Shown here in pieces: positions 28,137 through 37,421 of a stretch of DNA of 64,000 nt. The translations under genes were made by a program, and so were the position numbers. The stretch is taken from positions 186,001 to 250,000 of the forward strand of contig NZ_JAGGMI010000001.1 of NCBI RefSeq assembly GCF_017875235.1. The letters are read 5' to 3'. Under the pieces are notes generated by a model that made no database searches, was not told where the DNA came from, and saw nothing but the letters and a program-made list of their open reading frames with translations. The stretch's first letter is position 1. Each line of letters opens with the position of its first letter. This stretch comes from Asticcacaulis solisilvae. GTDB lineage: Bacteria > Pseudomonadota > Alphaproteobacteria > Caulobacterales > Caulobacteraceae.

Positions 28137-29024
28137 TTACCGCTTGTGACTGGCCAACCACGCATCGGCGCGTTTTTCGCCCTCGGCGATCTGCGCCGCC
28201 GACAACTGGGGCTTCAGGAAATTGATCGCCGTCACCGCGTCCTTGTCTCCGGACTTCTGCGCGATCACCGCCCATTTGTAAGCTTCAGCGCCATCCTTGG
28301 CTGTCCCCTTCCCGGCGAAGAAGCAAAAGCTGTAAGACCGTTGCGCGCCGGTGATGCCGCCTTCGGCCGCTTTGGCGAAATAGCCGAACGCCTTATTGAC
28401 GTCGCGATTGGGGGTATAGGGACTGTAGTAGTAATCTCCCAGCATTTCCGTGGCTTCGAGCGATCCGGCCGCGTCCGCCTTCTTCAACCATTCCAGCGCC
28501 TCGGCGTCCTTGCCCTCCCGGAACAGGCGGGCCGCCAGCAGGCCATGCGCCGGCAGGTCGCCCTTTTCCGCCGCCTTGCGGAACCATTCGGTCGCCGGTC
28601 GGTCGTCGGGCGCCAGCGAGCCCCGGCCGATCTGGTGGCAGAGGCCGATATTGCGCATGCCTTCGGCATTGCCCTTTCTGGCCGCCTCTTCGTACCAGTG
28701 GCAGGCGGCATCGCCGTCGCGTTTAGCCGACGATGTGTTGTAAGTGTCGCCCAGCGTCATCATCGCCGGCACATAGCCGTTCTTCGCTGACTTCTCGAAC
28801 CAGACACGTGCCTTTTCCGGGCTGGCGGTCATGGAAGTGTTCTTCAGTTCCTTCTGGCCGAACTGGTACTGCAACTCGGCGTCGCCCATCTCGGCGCGCG
28901 CATAATCGACGAGGCTGTTGTGGCCCGTCTTCCAGTCCTGGGCGATGGCAAACACGCCACCACCAACCACGATGACGGCAGCCGCGCCGACGACTACGGC
29001 ACCGCTGCCTGATTTCTTTTTCAT
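28137..29024 (-). CDS. Membrane-anchored Sel1-repeat protein
   Basis: The 295-residue protein has an N-terminal anchor or uncleaved signal (about 9-28, AVVVGAAAVIVVGGGVFAIA) and several Sel1 repeats (EKARVWFEKSAKNGYVPAMMTLG, ATEWFRKAAEKGDLPAHGLLA, KAFGYFAKAAEGGITGAQRSY). It is a likely periplasmic scaffold. It is one of four Sel1 proteins in this window and lies between a chemoreceptor and the transglutaminase cluster, all leftward. Confidence 0.88.
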   Translation of the reverse strand: MKKKSGSGAVVVGAAAVIVVGGGVFAIAQDWKTGHNSLVDYARAEMGDAELQYQFGQKELKNTSMTASPEKARVWFEKSAKNGYVPAMMTLGDTYNTSSAKRDGDAACHWYEEAARKGNAEGMRNIGLCHQIGRGSLAPDDRPATEWFRKAAEKGDLPAHGLLAARLFREGKDAEALEWLKKADAAGSLEATEMLGDYYYSPYTPNRDVNKAFGYFAKAAEGGITGAQRSYSFCFFAGKGTAKDGAEAYKWAVIAQKSGDKDAVTAINFLKPQLSAAQIAEGEKRADAWLASHKR

Positions 29025-29074
29025 GAATCCCCCCTTGGACAGGCCTCATCCATAGCGCGGAAGGGCGCCGAAAT

Positions 29075-32000
29075 CTACACTGGGCGTCTGAGGTCGAGCG
29101 TGTGCGGGTAGTCGGGGTTGACGTGTAATGCCGGAATGCGCACGCGGCCCGCCGTGTGGGTCGGGGCTTCGAACCGCGAAAGCCTCCGGCCTTCCGCCTC
29201 ATTGGCATTGAGCGGCAGGGTCTCGTAATTGCGCCCGCCCGGATGCATGACGTGGTAGCGGCAGCCCCCAAGCGACCGTTCAAGCCGCGTATCCAGCACG
29301 TCGAAGATAAGCGGCGTATTTATAGGCAGGTTCGGATGCAGCGACGACCACGGCTTCCAGGCCTTGTAACGGACGCCCGCGACCTGGACATTGGCGTCGC
29401 GCGTCGCCGTCAGCGGCAGGCGATAGCCATTGCAGGTCACTACGTGCTGTGACGTCACGCCGCCCAGCAACCGCACCTCCATGCGTTCGACCGACGAATC
29501 GACCCCGCGCGACGTGCCGCCGCCCGACGGCTCCTCGCCCATGACTGGCCAGGGTTCGAGGGCGTTTTTCAGTTCCAGGGTCAGGCCGCCGATCTGGACC
29601 GTGCCGACCGTCGGAAAACGGAAGTCGAAGAAGGGAATGAACCAGTCGGGGCTGAAGCGATAGCCGTTCTGCGACAGGAACTCGATGACCTCAAGCATGT
29701 CTTCGCGCACAAAATGCCCCAGCATGAAGCGGTCGTGCAGCGACGTCCCCCACCGCACCATCGGCGCCTTGTACGGCTTCTTCCAGAAGACGGCGACGAG
29801 CGCGCGCAGCAAAAGCGCCTGGATCAGGTTCATCTGCGGGTGCGGCGACATCTCGAAGCCGCGCATTTCCAGCAGGCCCAGCCGGCCGCGATCGCTGTCG
29901 GGCGAATAGAGCTTGTCGATGCAGAATTCGGCGCGGTGGGTATTGCCGCTGAGATCGACCAGCAGGTTGCGCAACAGGCGGTCGACCAGCCACGGCGCCG
30001 ACTCTTCATCGCCGTGCGGCAGGTGCTTCAGGGCGATTTCCAGCTCATATAGCGACTCGTGGCGCGCCTCGTCGATGCGCGGCGCCTGCGAGGTTGGCCC
30101 GATATAGAGGCCGGAAAACAGATAGGACAGGCTGGGGTGGTTCTGCCAGAAGGCGATCATCGACCCCAGCACGTCTGGCCGGCGCAGGAAAGGAGAGTCC
30201 TCGGGCTTTGCGGCGCCCATGACAATGTGGTTGCCGCCGCCGGTGCCGACGCGCTTGCCGTCGATCATGAATTTGTCGGCGACCAGCCGCGCCTGGCGGG
30301 CTTCGTCATAGACGGTGTTGACGATGGACTTGAGTTCGTCCCAGTTGGCGGCCGGCTGGATATTGACCTCGATGACGCCGGGATCCGGGGTGACCGACAT
30401 CGATACGATGCGATGGTCGCGCGGCGGCGAATAGCCTTCGATGATGACCGGGGTTTTGAGATGCGCGGCCGTGGCTTCGATGGCGTGGATCAGGTCGAGA
30501 TAGTGTTCGACATAGGACAGCGGCGGCAGGAACAGGAACAGCTTGCCGTCGCGGACTTCGGCGCAGAGGGCACTACGGACCAAACCATTTGGACCATCTT
30601 CGCCCTCCCTGCTCTGCGGGGAGGGGGGACCATCGCTTGCGATGGTGGGCGGGGTGCCTTTGGCTCCGTCCTTTAAAGCCCCGCCCACCGCTTCGCGGTC
30701 CCCCCTCCCCATAAATGGGGAGGGCGAAGTAAGGACCTTCCCGTATCTTTTGATCGCTTCTTCAGCATCCGTCAGAGCCTCCGTCTCCGCAAACGGCGAG
30801 CGGTCCGGCACGTAATGCGCCTCAGCCAGCTTCGGATCGACAAACGGCAGGGCGCCCAGCGGCAGACGCAGACCAATCGGCGAATTGCCCGGCAAGAGCA
30901 TCATCTTGTCGGTGCGGAATGTCCATGTGTTCGAGAGCCAGCCGTGCGTCTTGCCCGAAAAGGTCAGCGGCAGGACATAGCCCGTCGCCTCGCCGACATT
31001 GGTATCCAACTGATCCTGAAGCCGCTTGCGCTCGGTCGCCTCATAGATATCAGCCTTGAGCATCTCGCCTTCGAGCGGGATGCGCTGCTCCTTCCAAAGC
31101 AGGTACGGAATGTCCTCGTAAGCGCCGATGACGTGCTCCCCACCGACACCCAGGGCGTCCGCGAGCGTCCGCAAGAAGTCACCAGCGACATCGCGCTTCA
31201 GTCCGGCCTTGGCTTCCGGATCGGCCAGCAGGGCCTGATCGAGCCACACAGGTTCCCCATCCTTGCGCCAGTACATATTCATCGCCCAGCGCGGCAGGAT
31301 TTCGCCCGGATACCACTTGCCCTGTGCATGCTGGGCCAGTGCCCCATTTGCGAATTTCGCCGACAGGCGCTGGAACAGGTCGTAACCCAGCTTCTTTTTC
31401 TCGTCGGACAGCGCCGTGAAATGCCACTCGTCGCCGGTCCGGTCATCGAGCGACACAAAGGTCGGCTCGCCGCCCATGGTCAGGCGGACGTCCTGCGCGG
31501 TCAGGGCCTCGTCGACCTTGTGGCCCAGCGCATCGATCCGCTCCCATTCCTTGTCGGTATAGGGCCGGGTGACGCGGCGACTCTCATATATGCGCGTCAC
31601 CTCCATCTTGTGATCGAAGGTCGTGTCAGCGCGTTCATGCGTGCCGGTAATCGCCGCCGCCGAGGTCGGATGCGGCGCGCAGCACAAAGGAATATGCCCT
31701 TCGCCCGTGAACATGCCCGAAGTCGGATCGAGCCCGATCCAGCCGGCGCCCGGCAGATAAACCTCATACCAGGCGTGCAAATCAGTGACGTCTTCGCTGA
31801 CGCCCGACGGCCCGTCGAGCGATTCGACATCCGCCTTGAGCTGGATGGAATAGCCAGAGACGAATCGCACCGCCAACCCCTTGTGACGGAGCACCTGACA
31901 GGCCAGCCAGGCCATGTCGCGGCACGATCCCGTCAGCTTTTGCAAGGTCTGGGTCGCCGTCTGGACACCTGGCTCATAGCGCAGGGTGTAGCCGATATCG

Positions 32001-32461
32001 CGATTGAGCTTCTGGTTGAAGGCGACCAGAAAATCGACGGTGCCAGCCTCTTCGTCGGAAATGGAGCGGACATAGTCCATGACCAGCGGATCGTCGTCCT
32101 TGAGCTCAAGATAGGGTGCCAGTTCGTCCTTCAGTTCTTCGGTATAGGCGAACGGGAACTTCGTGGCCGAATCTTCCAGGAAGAAGTCGAACGGATTGAA
32201 GACCTTGATTTCCAGCACCAGGTCGACCTCGACCTTGAAGTGCGTCACCTTTTCCGGAAAGACCACCCGCGCCAGCCAGTTGCCGAACGGGTCCTGCTGC
32301 CAGTTGATAAAGTGCGGCTCCGGCGACACCTTTAGCGCATAGGACTGGACGTGCGCCCGGGTATGCGGTGCGGGACGCAGGCGGATGACCTGCGGGTTCA
32401 GGCTGATCGGACGGTCGTAGCGGTAGTCGGTGACGTGATGCAGCGCAGCCAGAATGGTCAT
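29075..32461 (-). CDS. Transglutaminase-DUF2126 protein
   Basis: The 1,128-residue protein starts with a bacterial transglutaminase N domain (HHVTDYRYDRPISLNPQVIRLRP) and a transglutaminase/protease core having the Cys in GSCRDMAWL, His in DLHAWYEV and Asp in LDPTSG. The rest is DUF2126, with HIVMGAAKPEDSPFLRRPD and NTHRAEFCIDKLYSPDS. Proteins of this architecture accompany circularly permuted ATP-grasp and alpha-E genes, as here. Residues ~578-622 (SPSPFMGRG...SREGED) are encoded by a 132-bp palindromic repeat inserted in frame and are absent from the family pattern. Activity is unproven; peptide amide cleavage or transfer is inferred from the Cys-His-Asp core. Confidence 0.93.
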   Translation of the reverse strand: MTILAALHHVTDYRYDRPISLNPQVIRLRPAPHTRAHVQSYALKVSPEPHFINWQQDPFGNWLARVVFPEKVTHFKVEVDLVLEIKVFNPFDFFLEDSATKFPFAYTEELKDELAPYLELKDDDPLVMDYVRSISDEEAGTVDFLVAFNQKLNRDIGYTLRYEPGVQTATQTLQKLTGSCRDMAWLACQVLRHKGLAVRFVSGYSIQLKADVESLDGPSGVSEDVTDLHAWYEVYLPGAGWIGLDPTSGMFTGEGHIPLCCAPHPTSAAAITGTHERADTTFDHKMEVTRIYESRRVTRPYTDKEWERIDALGHKVDEALTAQDVRLTMGGEPTFVSLDDRTGDEWHFTALSDEKKKLGYDLFQRLSAKFANGALAQHAQGKWYPGEILPRWAMNMYWRKDGEPVWLDQALLADPEAKAGLKRDVAGDFLRTLADALGVGGEHVIGAYEDIPYLLWKEQRIPLEGEMLKADIYEATERKRLQDQLDTNVGEATGYVLPLTFSGKTHGWLSNTWTFRTDKMMLLPGNSPIGLRLPLGALPFVDPKLAEAHYVPDRSPFAETEALTDAEEAIKRYGKVLTSPSPFMGRGDREAVGGALKDGAKGTPPTIASDGPPSPQSREGEDGPNGLVRSALCAEVRDGKLFLFLPPLSYVEHYLDLIHAIEATAAHLKTPVIIEGYSPPRDHRIVSMSVTPDPGVIEVNIQPAANWDELKSIVNTVYDEARQARLVADKFMIDGKRVGTGGGNHIVMGAAKPEDSPFLRRPDVLGSMIAFWQNHPSLSYLFSGLYIGPTSQAPRIDEARHESLYELEIALKHLPHGDEESAPWLVDRLLRNLLVDLSGNTHRAEFCIDKLYSPDSDRGRLGLLEMRGFEMSPHPQMNLIQALLLRALVAVFWKKPYKAPMVRWGTSLHDRFMLGHFVREDMLEVIEFLSQNGYRFSPDWFIPFFDFRFPTVGTVQIGGLTLELKNALEPWPVMGEEPSGGGTSRGVDSSVERMEVRLLGGVTSQHVVTCNGYRLPLTATRDANVQVAGVRYKAWKPWSSLHPNLPINTPLIFDVLDTRLERSLGGCRYHVMHPGGRNYETLPLNANEAEGRRLSRFEAPTHTAGRVRIPALHVNPDYPHTLDLRRPV
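30598..30729 (-). repeat. 132-bp palindromic repeat inserted in frame in a gene
   Basis: The element is bounded by 12-base inverted ends CTTCGCCCTCCC and GGGAGGGCGAAG and contains internal hairpins (CCATTTATGGGG type and ACCATCGC/GCGATGGT). It is exactly 44 codons long with no stop in the host frame. A 201-bp relative with the same ends lies at 36088-36288. Confidence 0.85.
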
Positions 32462-32572
32462 GGACTTCGAACTAATCCCTCGTGTTCAGTGACTGCATTG
32501 TCCGCGGGACTTTTTTAAGTGACGGCCCCTGTTACGGAAACGCAAAAAAAGTGTAACCTTCCTGTAACGGGG

Positions 32573-32613
32573 ACTAGACAACTCCCCGATAAGAAAGTCT
32601 AGTTGCATTGCAA
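32573..32613 (+). promoter_or_regulatory. Palindromes in the divergent promoter region
   Basis: ACTAGAC-N17-GTCTAGT (32573-32603) and the overlapping TTGCATTGCAA (32603-32613) lie immediately before the Shine-Dalgarno AAAGAGG of the amidotransferase-transglutaminase gene. Their position suits an operator governing the rightward transcript. No regulator is identified. Confidence 0.45.
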
Positions 32614-32629
32614 TAAAGAGGTCGTTTTT

Positions 32630-34543
32630 GTGAGCGCCATTTCGAGTGACATTTTGGCCTTTTCCTTCGACGGCTTGAGTTCGCCGGCGATCGACCTCAA
32701 ATTCCGCAAGGGACCGCAAAAGGGCGAGCATACCCTGGGCTGGGGCCTGGCCTGGTATCCGGCCGACAATAAGGCGGCCATCGTCGCCAAGGACCCGTCG
32801 GCGCGCGACACGCAATCCCTGCGCGGCGCCATGGAAGACTGGGACGCCTTCCGCTCGACGGTCTTCTTCTGCAAGGTGCGCGGCGCGGCCTCGGGCTACA
32901 CCCACCTCGAAACCCAACCCTTCTCACGCAGCTTTGCCGGTCAGGACTGGCTGTTCATGCACAATGGCGATCTCGACAAGATGGCCATGAAGAAGCTGCA
33001 CTTCAACAAGTCGATCTTCCTCGAGCCCATGGGCCGCACCGATTCGGAACTGGCCTTCTGCTTCCTGCTCGGCAAGATCCAGGACTATGGCGCCCGCACC
33101 CTGGCCGATGTCGATCACCAAATCCTCTTGTCGTGGTTCCTGCAGCTGGACGACATGGGCTCGGCCGACATGGTCATTTCGGACGGCACGACCGTCGCCG
33201 CCTTCTATGGCTCGCAGTCGGAAACCCACCTCTATTACAACCGCATCAGCCCACCCCATTCCGCCGGCGGCTTCGAAGCCGATGCGGCCTCCTTCACCGT
33301 CGACAATCCGCGCGACACCTTCCGCACCGCGCTCGTCTTCTCCTCGGCGCCGTTCCGCCAGGGCGACTGGAAGCCGATGCAGAAGGGTCAACTTATCATT
33401 GCTCGTCGCGGCCAGGTCGCCTGGACCAACAAGAAGGATGCGCCGAAACTCCAGCCCCAGCAGATCGTCCACGAGAAGGACGGCCACCTGCAAGGTGTGG
33501 TCGTACCGCCGTCTGTGTCACGCGGCCTGACGGGCCGTCCGTTCGCCGATCAGCAGGCCCAGGCTCAGCAACTCTCCATCCTGCAGTCGCTGCAGCAGAT
33601 GAAGAATGTCCAGCACAATGTCCTGAATGTGCGTTCGCTGACCCATACGCCGGATGGCTCGCCCCTCACCTATCGTCTTTACGACGTCGTCCATTCGACC
33701 GAGTACGAGTACGAGAACGAGGTCGAGCACTCGACGCACAGCTTCCGTCTGATGCCCGTCGAGGATTCGGGCCAGGAAGTGCTGAATTCGACGCTCAGCC
33801 TGTCGTCCGAAGGCGAATCGATGCGCTTCGAGGATGTGTTCGGCAACCAGACCATCCACTATTCGATCATCAAGCCGTACAAGAAGCTGGTCGTGTCGTG
33901 CCGTTCGCTGGTCAAGATCTTCGGCCAGCCCATCGACGACATGTCGCAGGACAAGCGCCAGCCCTTCCTCCCACTGACCATGATGCCGTGGCAGCAGGTT
34001 ATGATGGAGCCCTATCTGCGCTCGCCGGAACTGCCCGAAACGCAGATTCGCGAACTGATGGTCTATGCCATGAGCTTCGCCGAGCGCAATGCGCGCCACC
34101 TGATGGACACGCTCAACGACATCAATCTCAGCATCTATCGCGACTTCCGCTATGTGCCGGGCGCGACGACGGTGAAGTCGACGCCATTCGACGTCTATGC
34201 CATGCGCGAGGGCGTCTGCCAGGATTTCGCCAACCTGTTCATCTGTCTGGCGCGCCTGCTGGGTGTGCCGGCGCGCTACCGCGTGGGTTACATCTTCACC
34301 GGCGCCAATTACGAAAACAAGATTCAGTCCGACGCCTCGCATGCATGGGTGGAAATCTACATCCCCTATCTCGGCTGGCGCGGCTTCGATCCGACCAACG
34401 GTTGCCGCGTGACGCAGGACCACGTCCGCGTCGCCGCCGGCCGCAACTACCTCGACGCAACGCCCACGGCGGGGACCATATACAGGGGCGGAGGCAAGGA
34501 AACGCTGCGGGTTCAGGTCACGATGAACGAGGTTTTCCAATAA
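32630..34543 (+). CDS. Class II amidotransferase-like domain fused to transglutaminase
   Basis: GTG at 32630 (AAAGAGG eight bases upstream) gives 637 residues. Residues ~1-260 match glutamine amidotransferase type 2 (NTN-hydrolase fold): GWGLAWYPADN, LETQPFSR, FMHNGDLD, GRTDSELAF. The usual catalytic Cys2 is absent; the second residue is Ser. After a linker, residues ~365-637 form a transglutaminase with N domain (YRLYDVVHSTEYEYENEVEH) and core residues Cys in GVCQDFANL, His in SHAWVEI and Asp in GFDPTNG. It is the first gene of a rightward cluster with the ATP-grasp and alpha-E genes. Confidence 0.88.
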   Translation: MSAISSDILAFSFDGLSSPAIDLKFRKGPQKGEHTLGWGLAWYPADNKAAIVAKDPSARDTQSLRGAMEDWDAFRSTVFFCKVRGAASGYTHLETQPFSRSFAGQDWLFMHNGDLDKMAMKKLHFNKSIFLEPMGRTDSELAFCFLLGKIQDYGARTLADVDHQILLSWFLQLDDMGSADMVISDGTTVAAFYGSQSETHLYYNRISPPHSAGGFEADAASFTVDNPRDTFRTALVFSSAPFRQGDWKPMQKGQLIIARRGQVAWTNKKDAPKLQPQQIVHEKDGHLQGVVVPPSVSRGLTGRPFADQQAQAQQLSILQSLQQMKNVQHNVLNVRSLTHTPDGSPLTYRLYDVVHSTEYEYENEVEHSTHSFRLMPVEDSGQEVLNSTLSLSSEGESMRFEDVFGNQTIHYSIIKPYKKLVVSCRSLVKIFGQPIDDMSQDKRQPFLPLTMMPWQQVMMEPYLRSPELPETQIRELMVYAMSFAERNARHLMDTLNDINLSIYRDFRYVPGATTVKSTPFDVYAMREGVCQDFANLFICLARLLGVPARYRVGYIFTGANYENKIQSDASHAWVEIYIPYLGWRGFDPTNGCRVTQDHVRVAAGRNYLDATPTAGTIYRGGGKETLRVQVTMNEVFQ

Positions 34544-34573
34544 TCTAACCATAACCCAACGAAGGGGCTGTTC

Positions 34574-36025
34574 TTGGCGCTTGAGAGTTATAAGGTTGAC
34601 GGGTTTTACGACGAATTGTTCCGCAAGGACGGTGTGGCGCACGCGGCTGCGCAGCCGCTGATCGAGCAGATAGACAAGCTCACTCGTAACGAACTGAAGC
34701 GCCGGCAGAAACAGGCCGAGGACATCCTTTACCAGTCGGGCAATACCTTCAACGTCTACGGCGACAAGAAGGGCACCGAGAAGATCCTGCCCTTCGACAT
34801 CATCCCGCGCATGGTGTCGGCGAAGGACTGGGCCAAGCTGGAACGCGGCATCGCCCAGCGTATTCAAGCCCTGAACCTGTTCATCCAGGACATTTATAAC
34901 GACCAGAAGATCCTGAAAGACGGCGTCATACCGGCCGAGATGATCTTCTCGTCGCAATGCTATCTGAAACCCTGCGAAGGCCTGTCGCCGCCGAAAGGCG
35001 TGTGGACGCACATTTCGGGCACTGATTTCGTGCGCGACTCCGACGGCGAATTCTATGTGCTCGAAGACAATCTGCGCTGTCCGTCGGGCATTTCCTATGT
35101 GCTGGAAAACCGCGCCGTGCTGAAGCGCATCCTGCCCACAGCCTTCCAGACCATGAAGGTCCGCCCGGTCAGCGACTATGGCGACCATCTCTACCGGACG
35201 CTCAAGCACATCGCGCCCAACGGCAAGGACGATCCCAACATCATCGTGCTGACGCCTGGCATCTACAATTCGGCCTATTTCGAACACGCCTACCTGGCGC
35301 AACAGATGGGCGTGGCGCTGGCGCAGGGCTCCGACCTCGTGGTCGAGGACGACAAGGTCTATATGCGCACCACCGCCGGCCTGCATCAGGTCGACGTCAT
35401 CTATCGCCGCATCGACGACGAGTTCATCGATCCGGAGATTTTCCGGCCCGATTCGCTGCTGGGTATCCCCGGCCTCATGCGCTGCTATCGCAAGGGTACG
35501 GTGGCATTGGCGAATGCACCTGGCACCGGCATCGCCGACGACAAGGCCATCTATGCCTATGTGCCCAAGATCGTGAAATACTATCTCGGTGAAGAGGCGA
35601 TCGCCCAGAACGTCCGCACCTATATCTGCGAGGACGATGCAGACCGCAAATACGTGCTGGAAAACCTCGACAAGCTGGTGGTCAAGGCCGTCAACCTGTC
35701 GGGCGGCTACGGCATGCTGATCGGGCCCAAGAGCACAAAGGCCGAGCAGAAGGAATTCGCTGCCAAGATCAAGGCCAGGCCGCGCGACTATATCGCCCAG
35801 CCGACCTTGTCGCTGTCGCGCTGCCCGACGCTTTGCGGCAACGGCATCGAAGGCCGCCACGTCGATTTCCGCCCCTATTCGCTCTATGGCGAGGAGATCT
35901 TCACCCTGCCGGGCGGCCTGACGCGCGTGGCGCTGAAGAAGGGCTCGCTGGTCGTCAACTCCTCCCAGGGCGGCGGCTCGAAGGACACCTGGGTGATCGG
36001 CGAAGATGGAGTCGCGAATGTTTAA
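34574..36025 (+). CDS. Circularly permuted ATP-grasp ligase (type 2, DUF404/DUF407)
   Basis: TTG at 34574, with GAAGGGG upstream, gives 483 residues. The family signatures are [14 protein letters not shown] at the start, [37 protein letters not shown] and [16 protein letters not shown] in the nucleotide site. Members are predicted carboxylate-amine ligases that may form peptide or amide bonds; none of the clustered substrates is established. It follows the transglutaminase fusion by 30 bases and precedes the alpha-E gene, separated by a palindromic repeat. Confidence 0.93.
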   Translation: MALESYKVDGFYDELFRKDGVAHAAAQPLIEQIDKLTRNELKRRQKQAEDILYQSGNTFNVYGDKKGTEKILPFDIIPRMVSAKDWAKLERGIAQRIQALNLFIQDIYNDQKILKDGVIPAEMIFSSQCYLKPCEGLSPPKGVWTHISGTDFVRDSDGEFYVLEDNLRCPSGISYVLENRAVLKRILPTAFQTMKVRPVSDYGDHLYRTLKHIAPNGKDDPNIIVLTPGIYNSAYFEHAYLAQQMGVALAQGSDLVVEDDKVYMRTTAGLHQVDVIYRRIDDEFIDPEIFRPDSLLGIPGLMRCYRKGTVALANAPGTGIADDKAIYAYVPKIVKYYLGEEAIAQNVRTYICEDDADRKYVLENLDKLVVKAVNLSGGYGMLIGPKSTKAEQKEFAAKIKARPRDYIAQPTLSLSRCPTLCGNGIEGRHVDFRPYSLYGEEIFTLPGGLTRVALKKGSLVVNSSQGGGSKDTWVIGEDGVANV

Positions 36026-36087
36026 ACACAGCGCACCTTCCCTTCACTCAGCTTTAGTACAGCAGGCCCTTTGCAATGATGCCCCCT

Positions 36088-36288
36088 CTTCGCCCTCCCC
36101 ATTTATGGGGAGGGGGGACCGCAGCTTGCTGCGGTGGGCGGGGCTAACCGTCAGAGCCGTAATAATTGCTATCGAAACTTGGGGAACAGGGGTCAGCCCC
36201 GCCCACCATCTGCTCCGCAGATGGTCCCCATCGCTCGCGAAAGCTATACTTTCGCTACCGCTCTGCCCCGCAAGCAGGGAGGGCGAAG
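36088..36288 (+). repeat. 201-bp palindromic repeat between ATP-grasp and alpha-E genes
   Basis: It has the same 12-base ends (CTTCGCCCTCCC/GGGAGGGCGAAG) and first hairpins as the copy at 30598-30729. Its orientation relative to the flanking genes' transcription is also the same, but it has an extra central segment. It fills nearly the whole gap and ends 19 bases before the alpha-E start. In RNA it would form several strong stems that could uncouple expression of the two genes. Confidence 0.85.
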
Positions 36289-36307
36289 TTCGCCTGGATT
36301 TCTGCCA

Positions 36308-37240
36308 ATGCTGAGCCGTGTCGCCAACTCGATCTATTGGATGTCGCGCTATCTCGAACGCGCCGACAATGTCGCCCGCTTTATCGACGTCAACTTCCAC
36401 CTGATGCTCGACATGAGCCTCTCGAAGGACGAAACCCAGTGGTATCCCGTCATCGCCACTTCCGGCGACGACGAGGATTTCAACAAGCGCTACCAGGTCG
36501 CCGACGAACGCACGGTCGTCAAGTTCCTCACCTTCGACGACAAGAACCCCAACTCCATCCTGCAATGCATCTACCGGGCGCGTGAAAACGCCCGCACGGT
36601 GCGCGAGATCATACCGGTCGAGATGTGGGAAAAGATCAACGAGTTGTATCACCTGACCCAGGCGCACAGCCGCAAACGGTCCCTGGCCGACCTCTACGAC
36701 TACTACCGCGAGGTCCGCATGGCCGGCCACCTGTTCACCGGCCTGATGTACAACACGATGAGCCGCTATTCCGGCTGGCAGTTCGCCCATATGGGCCAGA
36801 TGCTGGAACGCGCCGACAAGACGGCCCGGCTGCTTGACGTCAAATACTTCATCCTCTTGCCGCATGGCGAAGTCATCGACAGCGCCTATGACGCCGTCCA
36901 GTGGGGCGCCGTGCTGAAGTCGGTCAATGCGCTGGAAATGTACCGCCAGCAGTACCACAGCATCAATTACCGCGACGTCACGGCTTTTTTGCTGTTCAGC
37001 AAGGCCTTCCCGCGGTCGGTGATCCACTGCCTCGACCGCGTTGCCAGCGCGCTGAAAAGTCTTGATGGTCACGGTCAGTCCAACAAGGCCGAAACCGAAA
37101 TGGCCGTGCTGACGCAAAAGATTCACGGCTCCGACGCTGCGCACATCATCGCCAGCGGCCTGCACGAGTTCATCGATGTCTTCCAGTACAATCTGAACCT
37201 GGTCGACGAGGCGATCTACGAGACCTATTTCAAGGTATAG
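36308..37240 (+). CDS. Alpha-E domain protein (DUF403)
   Basis: ATG at 36308 begins the family's typical MLSRVANSIYWMSRYLERADNVARF; frames extended upstream run through the repeat and are not real. The 310-residue, all-helical protein is the constant partner of type 2 circularly permuted ATP-grasp enzymes. The conserved helices (GRYSGWQFAHMGQMLERADKTARLLDVKY) may form an enzyme-associated bundle. Function unknown, but co-occurrence is so strong that a shared reaction or complex is generally assumed. Confidence 0.93.
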   Translation: MLSRVANSIYWMSRYLERADNVARFIDVNFHLMLDMSLSKDETQWYPVIATSGDDEDFNKRYQVADERTVVKFLTFDDKNPNSILQCIYRARENARTVREIIPVEMWEKINELYHLTQAHSRKRSLADLYDYYREVRMAGHLFTGLMYNTMSRYSGWQFAHMGQMLERADKTARLLDVKYFILLPHGEVIDSAYDAVQWGAVLKSVNALEMYRQQYHSINYRDVTAFLLFSKAFPRSVIHCLDRVASALKSLDGHGQSNKAETEMAVLTQKIHGSDAAHIIASGLHEFIDVFQYNLNLVDEAIYETYFKV

Positions 37241-37421
37241 CCGGGCGCATATTACATCCTGGTCACTTTTGCGTCCGGCGCTTGCAGTCTTTGCTTTTAT
37301 GTCATAAGCGAACAGGACCGCGCACGTGACAGAAGAAAGTATACGTCGCGGACGACAGACCGGATCGATTGCCGCGCATCCGGGCGTAATTTTGATAAGC
37401 GGTCCCCCGGGAGGGGCTTGA

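Noticed and set aside
33518-35860. 780-codon open frame on the minus strand
   Set aside because: It lies opposite the transglutaminase fusion and ATP-grasp genes and has no recognisable domain; codon-bias shadow.
36134-36307. N-terminal extension of the alpha-E protein
   Set aside because: It is translated repeat DNA; the family start MLSRVANSIYW is at 36308.
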